DNA of 64,000 nucleotides. Origin: Micromonospora sp. U21. GTDB taxonomy: Bacteria > Actinomycetota > Actinomycetes > Mycobacteriales > Micromonosporaceae. Made by a program: the position numbers and the translations under genes. Below the pieces are notes generated by a model, which saw only the letters and a list, made by a program, of their open reading frames with translations, was not told where the DNA came from and did no database searches. Numbering within the stretch: the stretch's first letter is position 1; each line of letters starts with the position of its first letter. The stretch spans positions 22,848-86,847 of the forward strand of contig NZ_JAGPYK010000025.1 of assembly GCF_018070045.1 (NCBI RefSeq). The letters are read 5' to 3'. Shown here piece by piece: positions 35,843-45,368 of the stretch.

Positions 35843-36951
35843 GCGCCCGCGCCCTCGCCGCCATCGGCGCCGCCGTGGTCGCCCTGCTCGTGCTCTGTGT
35901 CGCTGGAATCGGGGCGCTGTTCACCGGCGGCGGCGCCGCCTCCGCCGCCTGCTACAGCGCGGTCGGCGCCGATGGGGCGCCGCTGCTGCCCACCATGCAC
36001 CTGACGCCGCCAGCCGGCGGATTCCCCGGTGTCGGCTGGGACGGGGAGCAAATGGCCAATGCGGCGACGGTCGTCGCCGTCGGCGCCGAACGTGGTGTCC
36101 CGCCCCGGGGTTGGGTGATCGCCCTGGCCACCGCCATGCAGGAATCCACGCTGCGGAACCTGCCCGGCGGTGACCGCGACTCCGTCGGGTTGTTCCAGCA
36201 ACGCCCCTCCCAAGGCTGGGGCAGCCCCGCACAGCTGCAGGACCCCCGCAACGCCGCGGGGAAGTTCTACAGCGGGCTGCTCGGCGTCGACGGCTGGCAG
36301 GCTGTGCCGCTCACCGACGCCGCCCAAGCGGTGCAGCGCTCCGCCTTTCCCGGCGCCTACGCCAAATGGGAGGACGACGCCATCGCCCTGGTCCGCGTCC
36401 TGGCTGGCGGAACCGCCGCCGGGCCGGTCGCGGGCGATCTGGAGCAGGCGATGAGCAACCCGCTGTGCCTGGTCGACGGCGGCGACGGCCAGTTCGGCGG
36501 CGAACAAGTGCCACTACCACCCGGGTTCCGGCTGCCGGCGGGCACGCCGCTGCCGGTGGTCACCGCGATTGGCTGGGCTCTGGCGCAGCTCGGCTCCCCG
36601 TACACCTTCGGCGGGGACTGCACCGCACCCCACTCCGGCGTCCCCGCCCGGCAGTGCGACTGCTCCTCGCTGATGCAGCAGGCCTACCGCGCCGCCGGCA
36701 TCCCCATGCCGCGCACCACCGGCGAGCAGGTCCACGCCGGAACCCCGATCACCGACGTCACCGGCCTACGACCAGGGGACCTCGTGTTCATCCCCGGCAG
36801 CCGCGGGAGCGCCAGCCGGCCCGGCCACGTCGGCATGTACCTCGGCCAAGACCTCCTGATCCAGGCACCGCACACCGGGGACGTCGTCAAGATCAGCCGA
36901 CTGGCGGCGTGGAGCAGCCAGACCGTCGCCGTACGCCGGATCGTCGCCTGA
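35839..36951 (+). CDS. Bifunctional conjugative wall hydrolase (lysozyme-like plus NlpC/P60)
   Basis: 370 residues from GTG 35839. A signal anchor (residues 7-30) leads to a lysozyme-like domain with catalytic Glu in ALATAMQEST (E102) and GLFQQRPSQGWG, then an NlpC/P60 domain with the nucleophile in CDCSSLMQQAYRA (C275), GHVGMYLG (H330) and QAPHTGDV (H345). Gram-positive conjugation systems use such VirB1/TcpG-type enzymes to open glycan and peptide bonds locally. It lies 8 kb from the VirB4 operon but within the same element. All catalytic residues are present. Confidence 0.9.
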   Translation: MSARALAAIGAAVVALLVLCVAGIGALFTGGGAASAACYSAVGADGAPLLPTMHLTPPAGGFPGVGWDGEQMANAATVVAVGAERGVPPRGWVIALATAMQESTLRNLPGGDRDSVGLFQQRPSQGWGSPAQLQDPRNAAGKFYSGLLGVDGWQAVPLTDAAQAVQRSAFPGAYAKWEDDAIALVRVLAGGTAAGPVAGDLEQAMSNPLCLVDGGDGQFGGEQVPLPPGFRLPAGTPLPVVTAIGWALAQLGSPYTFGGDCTAPHSGVPARQCDCSSLMQQAYRAAGIPMPRTTGEQVHAGTPITDVTGLRPGDLVFIPGSRGSASRPGHVGMYLGQDLLIQAPHTGDVVKISRLAAWSSQTVAVRRIVA

Positions 36952-37041
36952 ACCCCGACCCGGGTCCTCAGGCCGGACAACCCCTTGTCACCTCCGGCTC
37001 AGATCGGCCGGAGATTCCCGCACAGTTGATGGAGGTTTCAC

Positions 37042-38202
37042 GTGACCTACCAGCCAGACGAGCGGATCGCGCTCGAACACACCAACGACCCGCACACGCT
37101 GCTGCGTCCCGGCGACGAGGGCACCGTGCGCGGGTACGACCCGGACCAGCGGATCGTCACCGTCGACTGGGACAGCGGGTCCCGGCTGGCGATGGTCCTC
37201 GACGCCGGCGACCGCATCCGCCGCACCGGCCACGTCGCACCGCCGGACACCGCCTGGCAACAGGCCCTCGACGCCCTGCGCGCCGCGGGCGCCACCGCCG
37301 GGAACGAGGCGGCGCAGTGGTGGGCGCAGGATGTCATCGGCGGCCGCGCCCACGGCAACGTGGCCGCGACCGCGCGGCGCATTCTCGGCGCCCTCGACGA
37401 CGGCGATCCCGAAGTCCTCGACGGGCTTCCGGCCGCGGACCGGTACGCGCAGGCACACGACCGTGACCGGTACGCCGAGGCCGCCCCGGACGGCGCGCCC
37501 ACCTGGATCGAGCTGACCGGGGGCCGGCGCGACGAGACGCGGTGGGCCTGGTGTGACGGCTTCGACCAGGGGGTCACCGACGAGGTCGCCCGACAGTGCC
37601 GGATCCTTCTCAGCCCCACGGGCGATGACCGCGACCTGAGCCACCTGCACCCGAAGCAGGTGCGGATCGGCGGCCCTGGAGTGTTCGCCGGGGACTGGTC
37701 GTGGACACCGAACGACGACGGTGAGATGCGGATCCCGGTCGGGTTCATCGGGACGCTGGTCGCCACGTGGAACGGGTGGGCGGTGTTCACCTGCACCCGG
37801 CAGGTGGCCGAGGCGATCGTCGCCGACCAGCACGCCGCCCGCGACCGGTACCGGCAGCACCTCGCCGACCAGGGCGTCACCGGCAGCGACCTGGACGATC
37901 TCGTGGACGAGTCGAGGGCCCGGATGTGCTTCGACGGTGACGTCATTGACGTCGACGAAAGCCGGGTGCACTCCGACCCGGAGGCGGTGCAGCGCATCGC
38001 TCCGAACGCCGACGGCGAGTACATCGTCATGGGCTGGGCGTGGACGTGGATCCCCGTGCACCCCTACGACTGTGACCGCCTCGCCGGCGACATCCCCGAC
38101 TCGGGCGAGCAGCGGCAGGCTGCGCCAACGGCGCATGACCCCGCGACCAGCCATGACGACCCACAACCACGATCGGAGCACGCGCATGCGCGACGACCTT
38201 GA
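37042..38202 (+). CDS. DUF4314-containing protein
   Basis: 386 residues from GTG with GGAGG upstream. The N-terminal 70 residues are a DUF4314 domain (LRPGDEGTVRGYDPDQRIVT, VDWDSGSRLAMV), an SH3-like fold frequent in mobile-element proteins. The rest is unassigned, with PTWIELTGGRRDETRWAW, an Asp-rich FDGDVIDVDESRVHSDPEA and GWAWTWIPVHPYDC. It overlaps the following small gene by 17 bp. Confidence 0.75.
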   Translation: MTYQPDERIALEHTNDPHTLLRPGDEGTVRGYDPDQRIVTVDWDSGSRLAMVLDAGDRIRRTGHVAPPDTAWQQALDALRAAGATAGNEAAQWWAQDVIGGRAHGNVAATARRILGALDDGDPEVLDGLPAADRYAQAHDRDRYAEAAPDGAPTWIELTGGRRDETRWAWCDGFDQGVTDEVARQCRILLSPTGDDRDLSHLHPKQVRIGGPGVFAGDWSWTPNDDGEMRIPVGFIGTLVATWNGWAVFTCTRQVAEAIVADQHAARDRYRQHLADQGVTGSDLDDLVDESRARMCFDGDVIDVDESRVHSDPEAVQRIAPNADGEYIVMGWAWTWIPVHPYDCDRLAGDIPDSGEQRQAAPTAHDPATSHDDPQPRSEHAHARRP

Positions 38203-38488
38203 GGACCAGTTCGGCGAGTACGCCCACGAGGAGATCCTGCAAGCCCTGGTGATCCAGCTGCTCACCAGCGACGAGCTGGACCAGCTCTGCGACGACGCCG
38301 ACCTGCCCCAGCTGACCGACGGCGACGGCCAGCCGGTGAACATCACCTCGGCGCGCACCTACCGCGACGCCGGTGTCCTCACCCTCGACCGCGGTGTGTG
38401 GCTGGAACTGTCCGACGGCAGCGTGTTCGGCCTGACCGTGCAGATCTCCCGACGGCCGACCACCGAGGTCACCCTCCGCCGCCGATAA
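38186..38488 (+). CDS. Small acidic hypothetical protein
   Basis: 100 residues from ATG 38186, starting MRDDLEDQFGEYAHEEILQA, then LDQLCDDADLPQLTDGDGQP and WLELSDGSVFGLTVQISRRP. It is strongly acidic in the first half. Overlaps the DUF4314 gene and is preceded by GGAG. DNA-mimic behaviour is conceivable but only a guess. No family recognised. Confidence 0.65.
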   Translation: MRDDLEDQFGEYAHEEILQALVIQLLTSDELDQLCDDADLPQLTDGDGQPVNITSARTYRDAGVLTLDRGVWLELSDGSVFGLTVQISRRPTTEVTLRRR

Positions 38489-38756
38489 CCCCCGCTCGCG
38501 TCACCTGCGCCGGCTCGACTTGATCGATCCGGTGCCAGGTGCGTTCATCGTCGTCGCCCACCGCCGGGTGGTGCGCCGGTATCCACCTACCGGCAGCCCT
38601 TCGGGCCGCCTCTTGAGCAGTTCCTGGGGATTGCTGGCCGTCCCTGCCACGGGATCGGCCCGCCAATCCCCGTCTCCGCCGCGCGGACACCGCACCACCG
38701 CCCGCGCACCCGGAGATGGGTCCGCGGGCCACACCCCTACGACAGGAGACCCCAGC

Positions 38757-39890
38757 ATGAACCCTGCAGCCCCACCCGCCAGCCCCGACGACTCAGTCAT
38801 GGACGCGACGACCTCCGGTGACCGCCGGCCCGGCTACCTCTACCGGCAGGTCGCCGCCTACCTCGCCAGCCAACCCGACCAGGTGCTCAAGGTCGGTGAG
38901 ATCACTACAGCGATCGCCGCCCGGTCCTCCGGGGCGGTGTTCGAAGCCCTGAAGAAGATGGCCGCCGCCGGGTACGCCACCCACCACACCGGCCCGCACC
39001 GATTCCAGATCACCCAGGCCGGCATCGACGCCGCCGGCACCCTCCCACCCCCGCCGCCCCGCACCCCGCACGGCAGCGGCGGCGGCCGGTCGAGACGACA
39101 GCCGGTGCCACGGCCGAACGGGGACCTGTACTTCCCTCGCAAGCTCGCCGGCGCCACCGACGTCGACGTGCTGCGCCGCCTGCGTGAGAAGCGCATCCCC
39201 GCGCTGCTCTACGGGCCGCCCGGCACCGGCAAGACCGCCCTCGTCGAAGCCGCCTTCCCCGACCTGCTGACCGTCGCCGGCACCGGCGACACCGTCGTCG
39301 AGGACTTCCTCGGCAACTTCATCCCCCTGCCGGACGGCGGCTACGAGTTCGTCTACGGCCCCCTCGTTGCCACGATGCGCGAAGGCCGAGCGCTGCTGGT
39401 CGACGACGCGACCCTCATTCCCCCGAAGGTGCTCGCCGTGCTGTACCCGGCCATGGACGGCCGGCGGGTCATCACCATCCCCGGCTACCGCAACGAACGC
39501 GTCGAAGCGAGCGACGGGTTCTACGTCATCGCCGGCCACAACCCCGGCGTGCACGGCGCGATCCTCACCGAAGCCCTCGCCTCCCGCTTCGACGTGCACA
39601 TCGAGGTCACCACCGACTGGGACCTCGCCCGCCACCTCGGCGTCCCCGCCCCCGCCGTGCAAGCGGCCATCACCCTCAACACGGACCTCGCCGCCGGCCG
39701 GGTGTCGTGGGCGCCGCAGCTCCGCGAGCTGCTCGGCTTCGCCCGCGTCCGCAAAACCCTCGGCCTGCCGGCGGCGGTGGCCAACCTCGCCGGCCGCGCT
39801 CCCGAAGACGACCGGGAGCAGGTGCTCGCCGCTCTGCGGCAGCAGTTCGGCACCGACATCACCGCGCTGACCCTCGGCAAGCAACGCTGA
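38757..39890 (+). CDS. Winged-helix/AAA+ ATPase of the MoxR-like (AAA_5) type
   Basis: 377 residues from ATG 38757 (ACAGGAGA upstream). An N-terminal winged helix (YRQVAAYLASQPDQVLKVGE, SGAVFEALKKMAAAGYATHH) precedes the AAA+ core: Walker A GPPGTGKT (153-160), EFVYGPLVATMREG, Walker B ALLVDDATLIPP (about 212-223), sensor FYVIAGHNPG and SRFDVHIEV. MoxR-type ATPases work with VWA partners to remodel target proteins, and the VWA gene follows after 12 bp. The N-terminal DNA-binding fusion is unusual for this family. Confidence 0.9.
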   Translation: MNPAAPPASPDDSVMDATTSGDRRPGYLYRQVAAYLASQPDQVLKVGEITTAIAARSSGAVFEALKKMAAAGYATHHTGPHRFQITQAGIDAAGTLPPPPPRTPHGSGGGRSRRQPVPRPNGDLYFPRKLAGATDVDVLRRLREKRIPALLYGPPGTGKTALVEAAFPDLLTVAGTGDTVVEDFLGNFIPLPDGGYEFVYGPLVATMREGRALLVDDATLIPPKVLAVLYPAMDGRRVITIPGYRNERVEASDGFYVIAGHNPGVHGAILTEALASRFDVHIEVTTDWDLARHLGVPAPAVQAAITLNTDLAAGRVSWAPQLRELLGFARVRKTLGLPAAVANLAGRAPEDDREQVLAALRQQFGTDITALTLGKQR

Positions 39891-39902
39891 AAGGAGAACC
39901 CA

Positions 39903-41501
39903 ATGCCCCACCCCCACACCCACCTGCAGCCCGGCACCACCACACCCGGCGTCGCCGATCCTGCCTGGCAGGACTGGAGCACCGCCTGGACCCGGCACGT
40001 CCCGGTCCTGACCGGCCGCACCGACCTGACCGTGACGGTCGCGCCCGGCGCCGGCGGCGGCGCCCCCGCCTGCTTCTACCCCGACGACCGGCGCATCGAA
40101 GTCGACGCCACCCACATCGGGGCCCCCGACGTCGCCAACCCCCGCCGCGCCGGCCACAAGAAGCTCGTGCCCACCGCCTACGGGCTGCTTGTGCACGAAG
40201 CTGCCCACGCCGCCCACAGCCAGTGGCGCACCCCGCCCGGCACTCCACCGGTGGTGGCCGCCGTCGCCAAGGTCCTCGAAGAGTCGCGTATTGAGTACCG
40301 GCAGCGCAGCCGCCGGCGCGCCGACCGGCGGTGGCTTCGCCACACCGTCACCACCCTCCTCGACCCCGGCGACGCGCCCATCGACGACCTGTGGCACGCC
40401 GGACACCTGGCCGGACTGCTCCTCGCCCGCGTCGACGCCCGCATCATCACCGCCAAGGACATCCGCGGCGTCCGCGCCGCCGTCACGGCGATCCTCGGCC
40501 GCAAATGCCTCCTGCGGCTACGCGAGCTGTGGCGGCGGGCTCACACCGTCGACGACACCGACGCCGACACGATGATCGACCTGGCGTGGCGGTGGTGCCG
40601 CATCCTCGGCATCAACCCTGATCAGCAACCAGATACCCCCGTGCCGGATCCGGGTATGTTCGCCGGCCGGCTCGCCCAGGCCCTGACCGACTACCTCGCC
40701 CACGCCGCAGGGCTCACCCCCACCGAGTACCGGGCCCGGCAGATAACCGCCCGGTTCTCCGCCCCGGCGACGTGGACCCGACGCGACCCCACCGACGGCG
40801 AACGCGCCGCCGCTCGCCACCTCGCCGCCCGGCTGCGCCGCGCCCGCACCCACCACCCCGAACCCGACATCCGGCCCAGCCTCATCCCATCCGGCCGGTT
40901 GCGCACCCGTCACGCCATCACCGCCCAGGCGCAGATCGCCGCCGGCACCATCCCCACCGCCACACCCTGGCAACGCCGCGCCACGCTGCCGCCGCCGAAG
41001 CCCACCCTGCACCTGGGCGTCATCGTCGACGTGTCCTTCTCCATGCACCCGTACGCGGCGCCGATGTCGTCGGCCGCGTGGATCCTCGCCCACGCGGCCC
41101 GCAGCAGCGACGCCATCACGGCCACCATCGCCTTCGGCAGCACCGTGTCCCTGCTCATCGGCCCCCGGCAACGCCCCACCCACGTTCAGGACATCCGCAC
41201 CTTCGGCGGCAGCGGCACGTTCACCGACGCCGTCAAGCTCGCCGACGAACTGCTGCAGCTACGCCAGCCCGGCAGGCTGCGGATGCTCGCGGTCGTCTCC
41301 GACGGCGACCTCGACGACATCCCGGCAGCGCAACGACTCGTCACCACCCTGCACCGCGTCGGCTGTGCCGTGCTGTGGCTTCGCCCCGCCGGCCTGGACG
41401 GGCACACCTTCACGGACACCACGACCCTCCTGGTGGCCGACCCGGTGCAGGCCATCGGCCACATTGCCGGCGCCGCCGTCACCGCTCTCGAGCAGGCCTG
41501 A
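39903..41501 (+). CDS. VWA-domain protein with a HEAAH metallopeptidase-like motif
   Basis: 532 residues. LLVHEAAHAAHSQW places an HExxH-type motif at 98-102 with VLEESRIEYRQR downstream as possible third-ligand helix, a zincin-like arrangement. The C-terminal VWA domain has a MIDAS DVSFSM (D376, S378, S380), TFGGSGTFTDAV and VVSDGDLDD. Partner of the MoxR-like ATPase 12 bp upstream (AAAGGAGA between). By analogy with RavA-ViaA and MoxR-VWA pairs it would present or process a client protein. Which client is unknown. Confidence 0.9.
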   Translation: MPHPHTHLQPGTTTPGVADPAWQDWSTAWTRHVPVLTGRTDLTVTVAPGAGGGAPACFYPDDRRIEVDATHIGAPDVANPRRAGHKKLVPTAYGLLVHEAAHAAHSQWRTPPGTPPVVAAVAKVLEESRIEYRQRSRRRADRRWLRHTVTTLLDPGDAPIDDLWHAGHLAGLLLARVDARIITAKDIRGVRAAVTAILGRKCLLRLRELWRRAHTVDDTDADTMIDLAWRWCRILGINPDQQPDTPVPDPGMFAGRLAQALTDYLAHAAGLTPTEYRARQITARFSAPATWTRRDPTDGERAAARHLAARLRRARTHHPEPDIRPSLIPSGRLRTRHAITAQAQIAAGTIPTATPWQRRATLPPPKPTLHLGVIVDVSFSMHPYAAPMSSAAWILAHAARSSDAITATIAFGSTVSLLIGPRQRPTHVQDIRTFGGSGTFTDAVKLADELLQLRQPGRLRMLAVVSDGDLDDIPAAQRLVTTLHRVGCAVLWLRPAGLDGHTFTDTTTLLVADPVQAIGHIAGAAVTALEQA

Positions 41502-41664
41502 CAACAGTTCGCTTCACCCGACCTGTCCTGCACTGATGGGCTCCCCTGCCGACGCCGGACGCCGCGGATGACCCCGCGTGCCCCCTCGGCCGGCACGGGA
41601 TCGGGTTCTTTCCTGCACCGCCTCCAGCCGCTTGCCCGGCTACCCCGCGCAACCCGCGCGCCCA

Positions 41665-41688
41665 GGGCACGGCCGCACGGCCGTGCCC
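41665..41688. terminator. Hairpin between VWA gene and DUF4192 gene
   Basis: GGGCACGGCC pairs perfectly with GGCCGTGCCC around a 4-nt loop. It is 35 bp before the DUF4192 start, so it may be a terminator for the AAA+/VWA pair or a leader structure. Confidence 0.5.
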
Positions 41689-41722
41689 GGGATCCCCCGC
41701 CCCGTACATCTCGGGAGACACC

Positions 41723-42721
41723 GTGAGCGACAAGCACCGCCTACCGATCACCTCCCCGGCTGACCTGATCACCGCTGTGCCCTACCTGCTCGGCTTCCAC
41801 CCCACCGACAGCCTGGTCCTCGTCGGCCTCACCGGCCCCACGGTCGCCGTCGCCAGCCGCACCGACCTCCCCAACCCCGCAGATGCGGTCGACTGGGCTG
41901 ACGAGGTGATGCCTCAGCAGCTGCGCATGCTTCACCACGCCGACGTGACCGCCACGATTGTCATCGGCTACGGCCACGCCACCCAGGTCACCCCAGCCGT
42001 TGACACCGTCACATCCCGGCTGCGTGCCGCCGGCTTCGACGTGTTCGACGCGCTGCGGGTCACCGACCGCCGCTACTTCTCCTACCTCTGCCAGAACCCC
42101 ATCTGCTGCCCCATCGACGGCATGCCCTTCGACCCGGACCGCAGCGACCTCGCCCTGCACGCCATCGTCGCTGGCCACACCACGCTGCCCGACCGGCAGG
42201 CGCTGATCGCCAGCATCGCCCCGATCGACGGCCCCGCCCGCGCCGCCGTCACCCGCGCCACCTTCAAGGCCCGGGCACGCCGCCGCGCCCTGGCCGCCCA
42301 GGGTGGCCGTGGCACATTGATCCGCGCGGGCGAGGCGATCGTGCGGGAGACATTCACCCGCTACGCGAATGACCAGGTGCTCACCGACGACGAGCTCGCC
42401 TGGCTCACTGTGCTGCTGCCCGTCACGGCGATACGCGACGCCGCGTGGCGGGCCACCGACTCCCAGCCGTGGCATGTCGCGCTGTGGAGCGACATCACCC
42501 GCCGCGCCCAACCCGACCTCGCCGCCCCACCCGCCAGCCTGCTCGCCTTCGCCGCCTGGCGCAGCGGCGCCGGAGCCTTGGCCTCCGTCGCCGTCGACCG
42601 GGCCCTGCATGCGAATGCCACCTACACCCTCGCTCAGCTCATCGACCGGATGCTGCGCGAAGGACTATCCCCGTCCGTGCTCGACGGCTGGCCCGACCAG
42701 AGCTTGCCCACCACGCCCTGA
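41723..42721 (+). CDS. DUF4192 family protein
   Basis: 332 residues with the DUF4192 pattern: ITSPADLITAVPYLLGFHPT, DSLVLVGLTG, then ATIVIGYG, VFDALRVTDRRYFSYLCQNP and late helices PASLLAFAAWRSGAGALASV with DRALHANATYTLAQLI. The family is common in actinobacteria, chromosomal and on mobile elements, and its function is unknown. Starts with GTG. It appears intact and cytosolic. Confidence 0.87.
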   Translation: MSDKHRLPITSPADLITAVPYLLGFHPTDSLVLVGLTGPTVAVASRTDLPNPADAVDWADEVMPQQLRMLHHADVTATIVIGYGHATQVTPAVDTVTSRLRAAGFDVFDALRVTDRRYFSYLCQNPICCPIDGMPFDPDRSDLALHAIVAGHTTLPDRQALIASIAPIDGPARAAVTRATFKARARRRALAAQGGRGTLIRAGEAIVRETFTRYANDQVLTDDELAWLTVLLPVTAIRDAAWRATDSQPWHVALWSDITRRAQPDLAAPPASLLAFAAWRSGAGALASVAVDRALHANATYTLAQLIDRMLREGLSPSVLDGWPDQSLPTTP

Positions 42722-42768
42722 CACGACTCGCCGCCGCCCATCAACCCCATTGCCTTCGAGGGACACCT

Positions 42769-43152
42769 ATGTCTGACTACCTGGACATCCTGCGACGACT
42801 CACCGACGGTGAGGGCTACGCCCTCGACGCCGACGAACTGAACCAAGCCTGCGCGCAGCATCCCGACACCGTGTGCGCGCTGATCTCGGCGGCCGGCACG
42901 ATCGCTGCCGCCGACGCGCAGATCAGCGCGCTGACCAACGCCGCGGACCTGCTCGGCGGCGTTCACGCCGGCGGCGGCGCCGACACGGTGCTGTCGATGC
43001 GCGAGCGCCTCGACCGGGTGGCTGACGCCCTCACCCGCGCCCTCGCTCAACGGGACAAGGCCACCGCCCGCCTACGGCAAGAGCCCCTCACCGCCCTGGG
43101 CGCCGGCCTGATCACCCGTCCCAGCGACAGCCCCAACCCGCCCGCTGACTAA
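42769..43152 (+). CDS. Small helical hypothetical protein
   Basis: 127 residues from ATG 42769 (CGAGGGA upstream): MSDYLDILRRLTDGEGYALD, TVCALISAAGTIAAADAQIS, then SMRERLDRVADALTRALAQR, which looks helical and possibly coiled. It lies 47 bp after the DUF4192 gene, probably in the same transcript. No recognised domain. Confidence 0.65.
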   Translation: MSDYLDILRRLTDGEGYALDADELNQACAQHPDTVCALISAAGTIAAADAQISALTNAADLLGGVHAGGGADTVLSMRERLDRVADALTRALAQRDKATARLRQEPLTALGAGLITRPSDSPNPPAD

Positions 43153-43329
43153 CGGCCAGCGCACACCCGGTCACGCCGTGACCGCTGCCGCCTAGACACC
43201 CACCGGTACTCATCGGCGCTCACGGACCCTCTACCGGCTGCGCCGGCAACTCCCGCGCCCCGCGCCTCATCCCGGCTGTGGGGCGCCTCCATGTCCGCTC
43301 ACTGAAACCAGAAGAGGAGAACACCGCAG

Positions 43330-43908
43330 ATGACCAGCACGGACATCACACCCCCCGAGCCGGCACTCGAAACCATCCTCCGCACCAGTTGGGAGGCCTT
43401 CCACCCCGGCCAGCAGGCGCCACTGGGCTGGCTCACCCACACCACCGCCCAAATCCTGTCCCACCTGCGGCAGGCCCAGACCTGCACCCCGTCCGATAAC
43501 GCCCACCCCGACGCGCCGAACCGGTTCTACCGCCAGGTACGAGAAGCGCTCGCCGACGCCGTCCACACCAAGCACGTCAGCATCGACGCCGCGAACAGCC
43601 TCCTGGAGGTCCTCGACCTGCCGCTACTGCCCCGCCGCTGGCAGGTCCGCCTCACTCTTCCCCTGCTCATCGACGTCACCGCCACCACCCGCGAGGACGC
43701 CTTCACCCGCGCCGAGAACACCATCGAAGACGCGCTGGCCGACCTGCCCGCAAGCATCGAGTGGGACGGGCAGGAAGGCTACGAAGCCCTCGGCGGTGAC
43801 CTCGACGCCGACGAGCCACTCAGATACAACAGGCCGGAACTGGCCGACAGTTTCTCGGTGGCGTCCTACGCAACCGCCGACCCCGCTGATGGCACCGCTC
43901 ACGGCTGA
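43330..43908 (+). CDS. ICE cargo hypothetical protein
   Basis: 192 residues (AGAGGAGA upstream). LETILRTSWEAFHPGQQAPL, FYRQVREALADAVHTKHVSI and a beta-rich section PRRWQVRLTLPLLIDVTATT with EDAFTRAENTIEDALADLPA. The last part resembles the short repeat in small ICE proteins that handle dsDNA tails, but this is weak. The C-terminus is acidic. Function unknown. Confidence 0.65.
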   Translation: MTSTDITPPEPALETILRTSWEAFHPGQQAPLGWLTHTTAQILSHLRQAQTCTPSDNAHPDAPNRFYRQVREALADAVHTKHVSIDAANSLLEVLDLPLLPRRWQVRLTLPLLIDVTATTREDAFTRAENTIEDALADLPASIEWDGQEGYEALGGDLDADEPLRYNRPELADSFSVASYATADPADGTAHG

Positions 43909-43919
43909 GCCTCGGCGTC

Positions 43920-44042
43920 CTTTCGCGGACCGCCGCCGCCACCCGACCCGTCCTGACGCGCAACGAGGCGGCCAACATCGTCTCCGCCGTGCGCGATGCC
44001 GCCCGTTCCTTCCCCCGCGGCGTCCCAGTCTCACCGTCCTAG
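43920..44042 (+). pseudogene. Short coding remnant
   Basis: About 40 codons (TRPVLTRNEAANIVSAVRDA then SFPRGVPVSPS, stop TAG) have normal codon bias but no start codon or ribosome site. It may be the tail of a lost gene or a +1 extension of the previous region. Confidence 0.3.
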
Positions 44043-44285
44043 CCGGAACGCCGCCGCTGCTCTCTCCGGGGAGAGAGTGATCTCGTATCCCTCGTGGTAG
44101 CACACAGAGGACGTGCCGTCCCTCACCAAACCCACCCTGCCACGAGCCCGGGCCGCGATGCGCGACGGCCGCGGTCCCGCTCTTGCGTTGGCCAGGACCT
44201 CTCTGTCGCAAAGGTAGGGGGAAGAAGGCCTGGCACGGCGTCCTCGGTGCCGGAGTTCCGACGGGTGCTCCCCGTGGATTGTCAC
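44031..44285 (-). CDS. Small basic hypothetical protein
   Basis: 84 residues; the second half (SRIAARARGRVGLVRDGTSS, YHEGYEITLSPERAAAAFRL) is protein-like, the first 25 residues are Arg-rich and the start is doubtful. A CTCTCTCC/GGAGAGAG hairpin lies within its 3' part at about 44060-44077. No family. Confidence 0.35.
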   Translation of the reverse strand: MTIHGEHPSELRHRGRRARPSSPYLCDREVLANARAGPRPSRIAARARGRVGLVRDGTSSVCYHEGYEITLSPERAAAAFRLGR

Positions 44286-44574
44286 CGGATTGGCCGACGC
44301 AGCCCGTGGCGACTACTCCCCAGTTCACGCCTCCGCCGGTTGCGCTGATCACCATTGCGGTCAGCCCTGCCGGCGGCGGCCGGGTTTGCTCGGAGGCCGC
44401 GCGGCGCGGGACGAGGGAATCCGCCCAACGTCACGACGGCGACTTGATCTATCCGGAAAGTCGAGCGTCACTCGTCGCGGCCGCCACCCCGGCGAACCCG
44501 ACAGCGGGTCCCCACACCGCTGGCCAGGGGTGGCGGCCACCCGAGTCGCACCCCCACCGGAAGGGCAGCAGCTG

Positions 44575-44910
44575 ATGTCGCAGCCGCACCGCCGCGCCGT
44601 ACCGCACCACGTCACCGACGTCCTGCTATGGCTCCTCGCCACCGACGTCGCCGCCCAACACCTCCCCGACCCCGAACGGCCCGGCCACTGCGCGAACCTG
44701 CGCTGCCACGACGAGGCATACCCGTGCCCGCCGACACGCGACGCCCAGCATGCCGACCGGGCCGCGACCCGACCCACGCTGCTCGCCCGCGCCCGAGCGG
44801 GTCTCGCACCGGCCGCCGCCGCGGCGGCACGGTTCGCCGGCTGGTTCGGACCCCAACAAAGCCTGGCAACACCACCGCAGCGGCAGACATCGTCACGGCG
44901 AGCCGCCTGA
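44575..44910 (+). CDS. Small hypothetical protein
   Basis: 111 residues from ATG 44575 (GAAGGGCAG upstream): RRAVPHHVTDVLLWLLATDV, AQHLPDPERPGHCANLRCHD, EAYPCPPTRDAQHADRAATR and an Ala-rich tail. Four Cys/His residues in the middle could bind a metal. The region 44911-45118 downstream holds nothing visible. Confidence 0.55.
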   Translation: MSQPHRRAVPHHVTDVLLWLLATDVAAQHLPDPERPGHCANLRCHDEAYPCPPTRDAQHADRAATRPTLLARARAGLAPAAAAAARFAGWFGPQQSLATPPQRQTSSRRAA

Positions 44911-45118
44911 CCTTAGCCGCGCAACCTGCGACATCCGCCGCCATCGAGCCCCCCGTCCACGCTGCCGATGCGACCAATCGCCGGTCCCCACACCAACCGA
45001 GGACTTATGAGATCAAGTTGCTCACCACGATCTACCTGGCCCAACCCCGCCCGGCCTGCGGAAACCCCTCTCGGCACCTCTCGGCGTCAGCGGCCGGGGC
45101 TCGACCTCTGAGGACTGG

Positions 45119-45367
45119 ATGAGGACTGAGACGGGCCACGCTTGCGGCCATATGATCCGTGCGGTGGAGCCAGATCTTCAGGACGAACAGCAGCCTTCGT
45201 CTCGCGCCAAAGGCGTTCATCGCCGATGTCCGGAATGCCGAGGTCTTGCGCGGCTTTCAGGCATGGTGAAGACCACGGGCATGGGTAAGGGAATGGGAAG
45301 CGTTTTCGGGCCCTGCCCCACCTGCGACGGTGTTGGCTACCTCGCCGAGGATGACTTGGCGGATTGA
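45119..45367 (+). CDS. Small DnaJ-like zinc-finger protein
   Basis: 82 residues with two CxxCxG elements, CPECRGLARL and CPTCDGVGYL, about 30 residues apart, the spacing of a single DnaJ-type zinc module. The stop is 2 bp from the IS481 remnant, so the C-terminus might have been altered by the insertion. Start assigned at 45119 with GAGGACT upstream, uncertain. Confidence 0.5.
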   Translation: MRTETGHACGHMIRAVEPDLQDEQQPSSRAKGVHRRCPECRGLARLSGMVKTTGMGKGMGSVFGPCPTCDGVGYLAEDDLAD

Positions 45368-45368
45368 T

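Noticed and set aside
38793..40406. 537-codon minus-strand frame opposite the AAA+/VWA genes
   Set aside because: Gly/Val/Asp-rich mirror of strongly conserved plus-strand genes.
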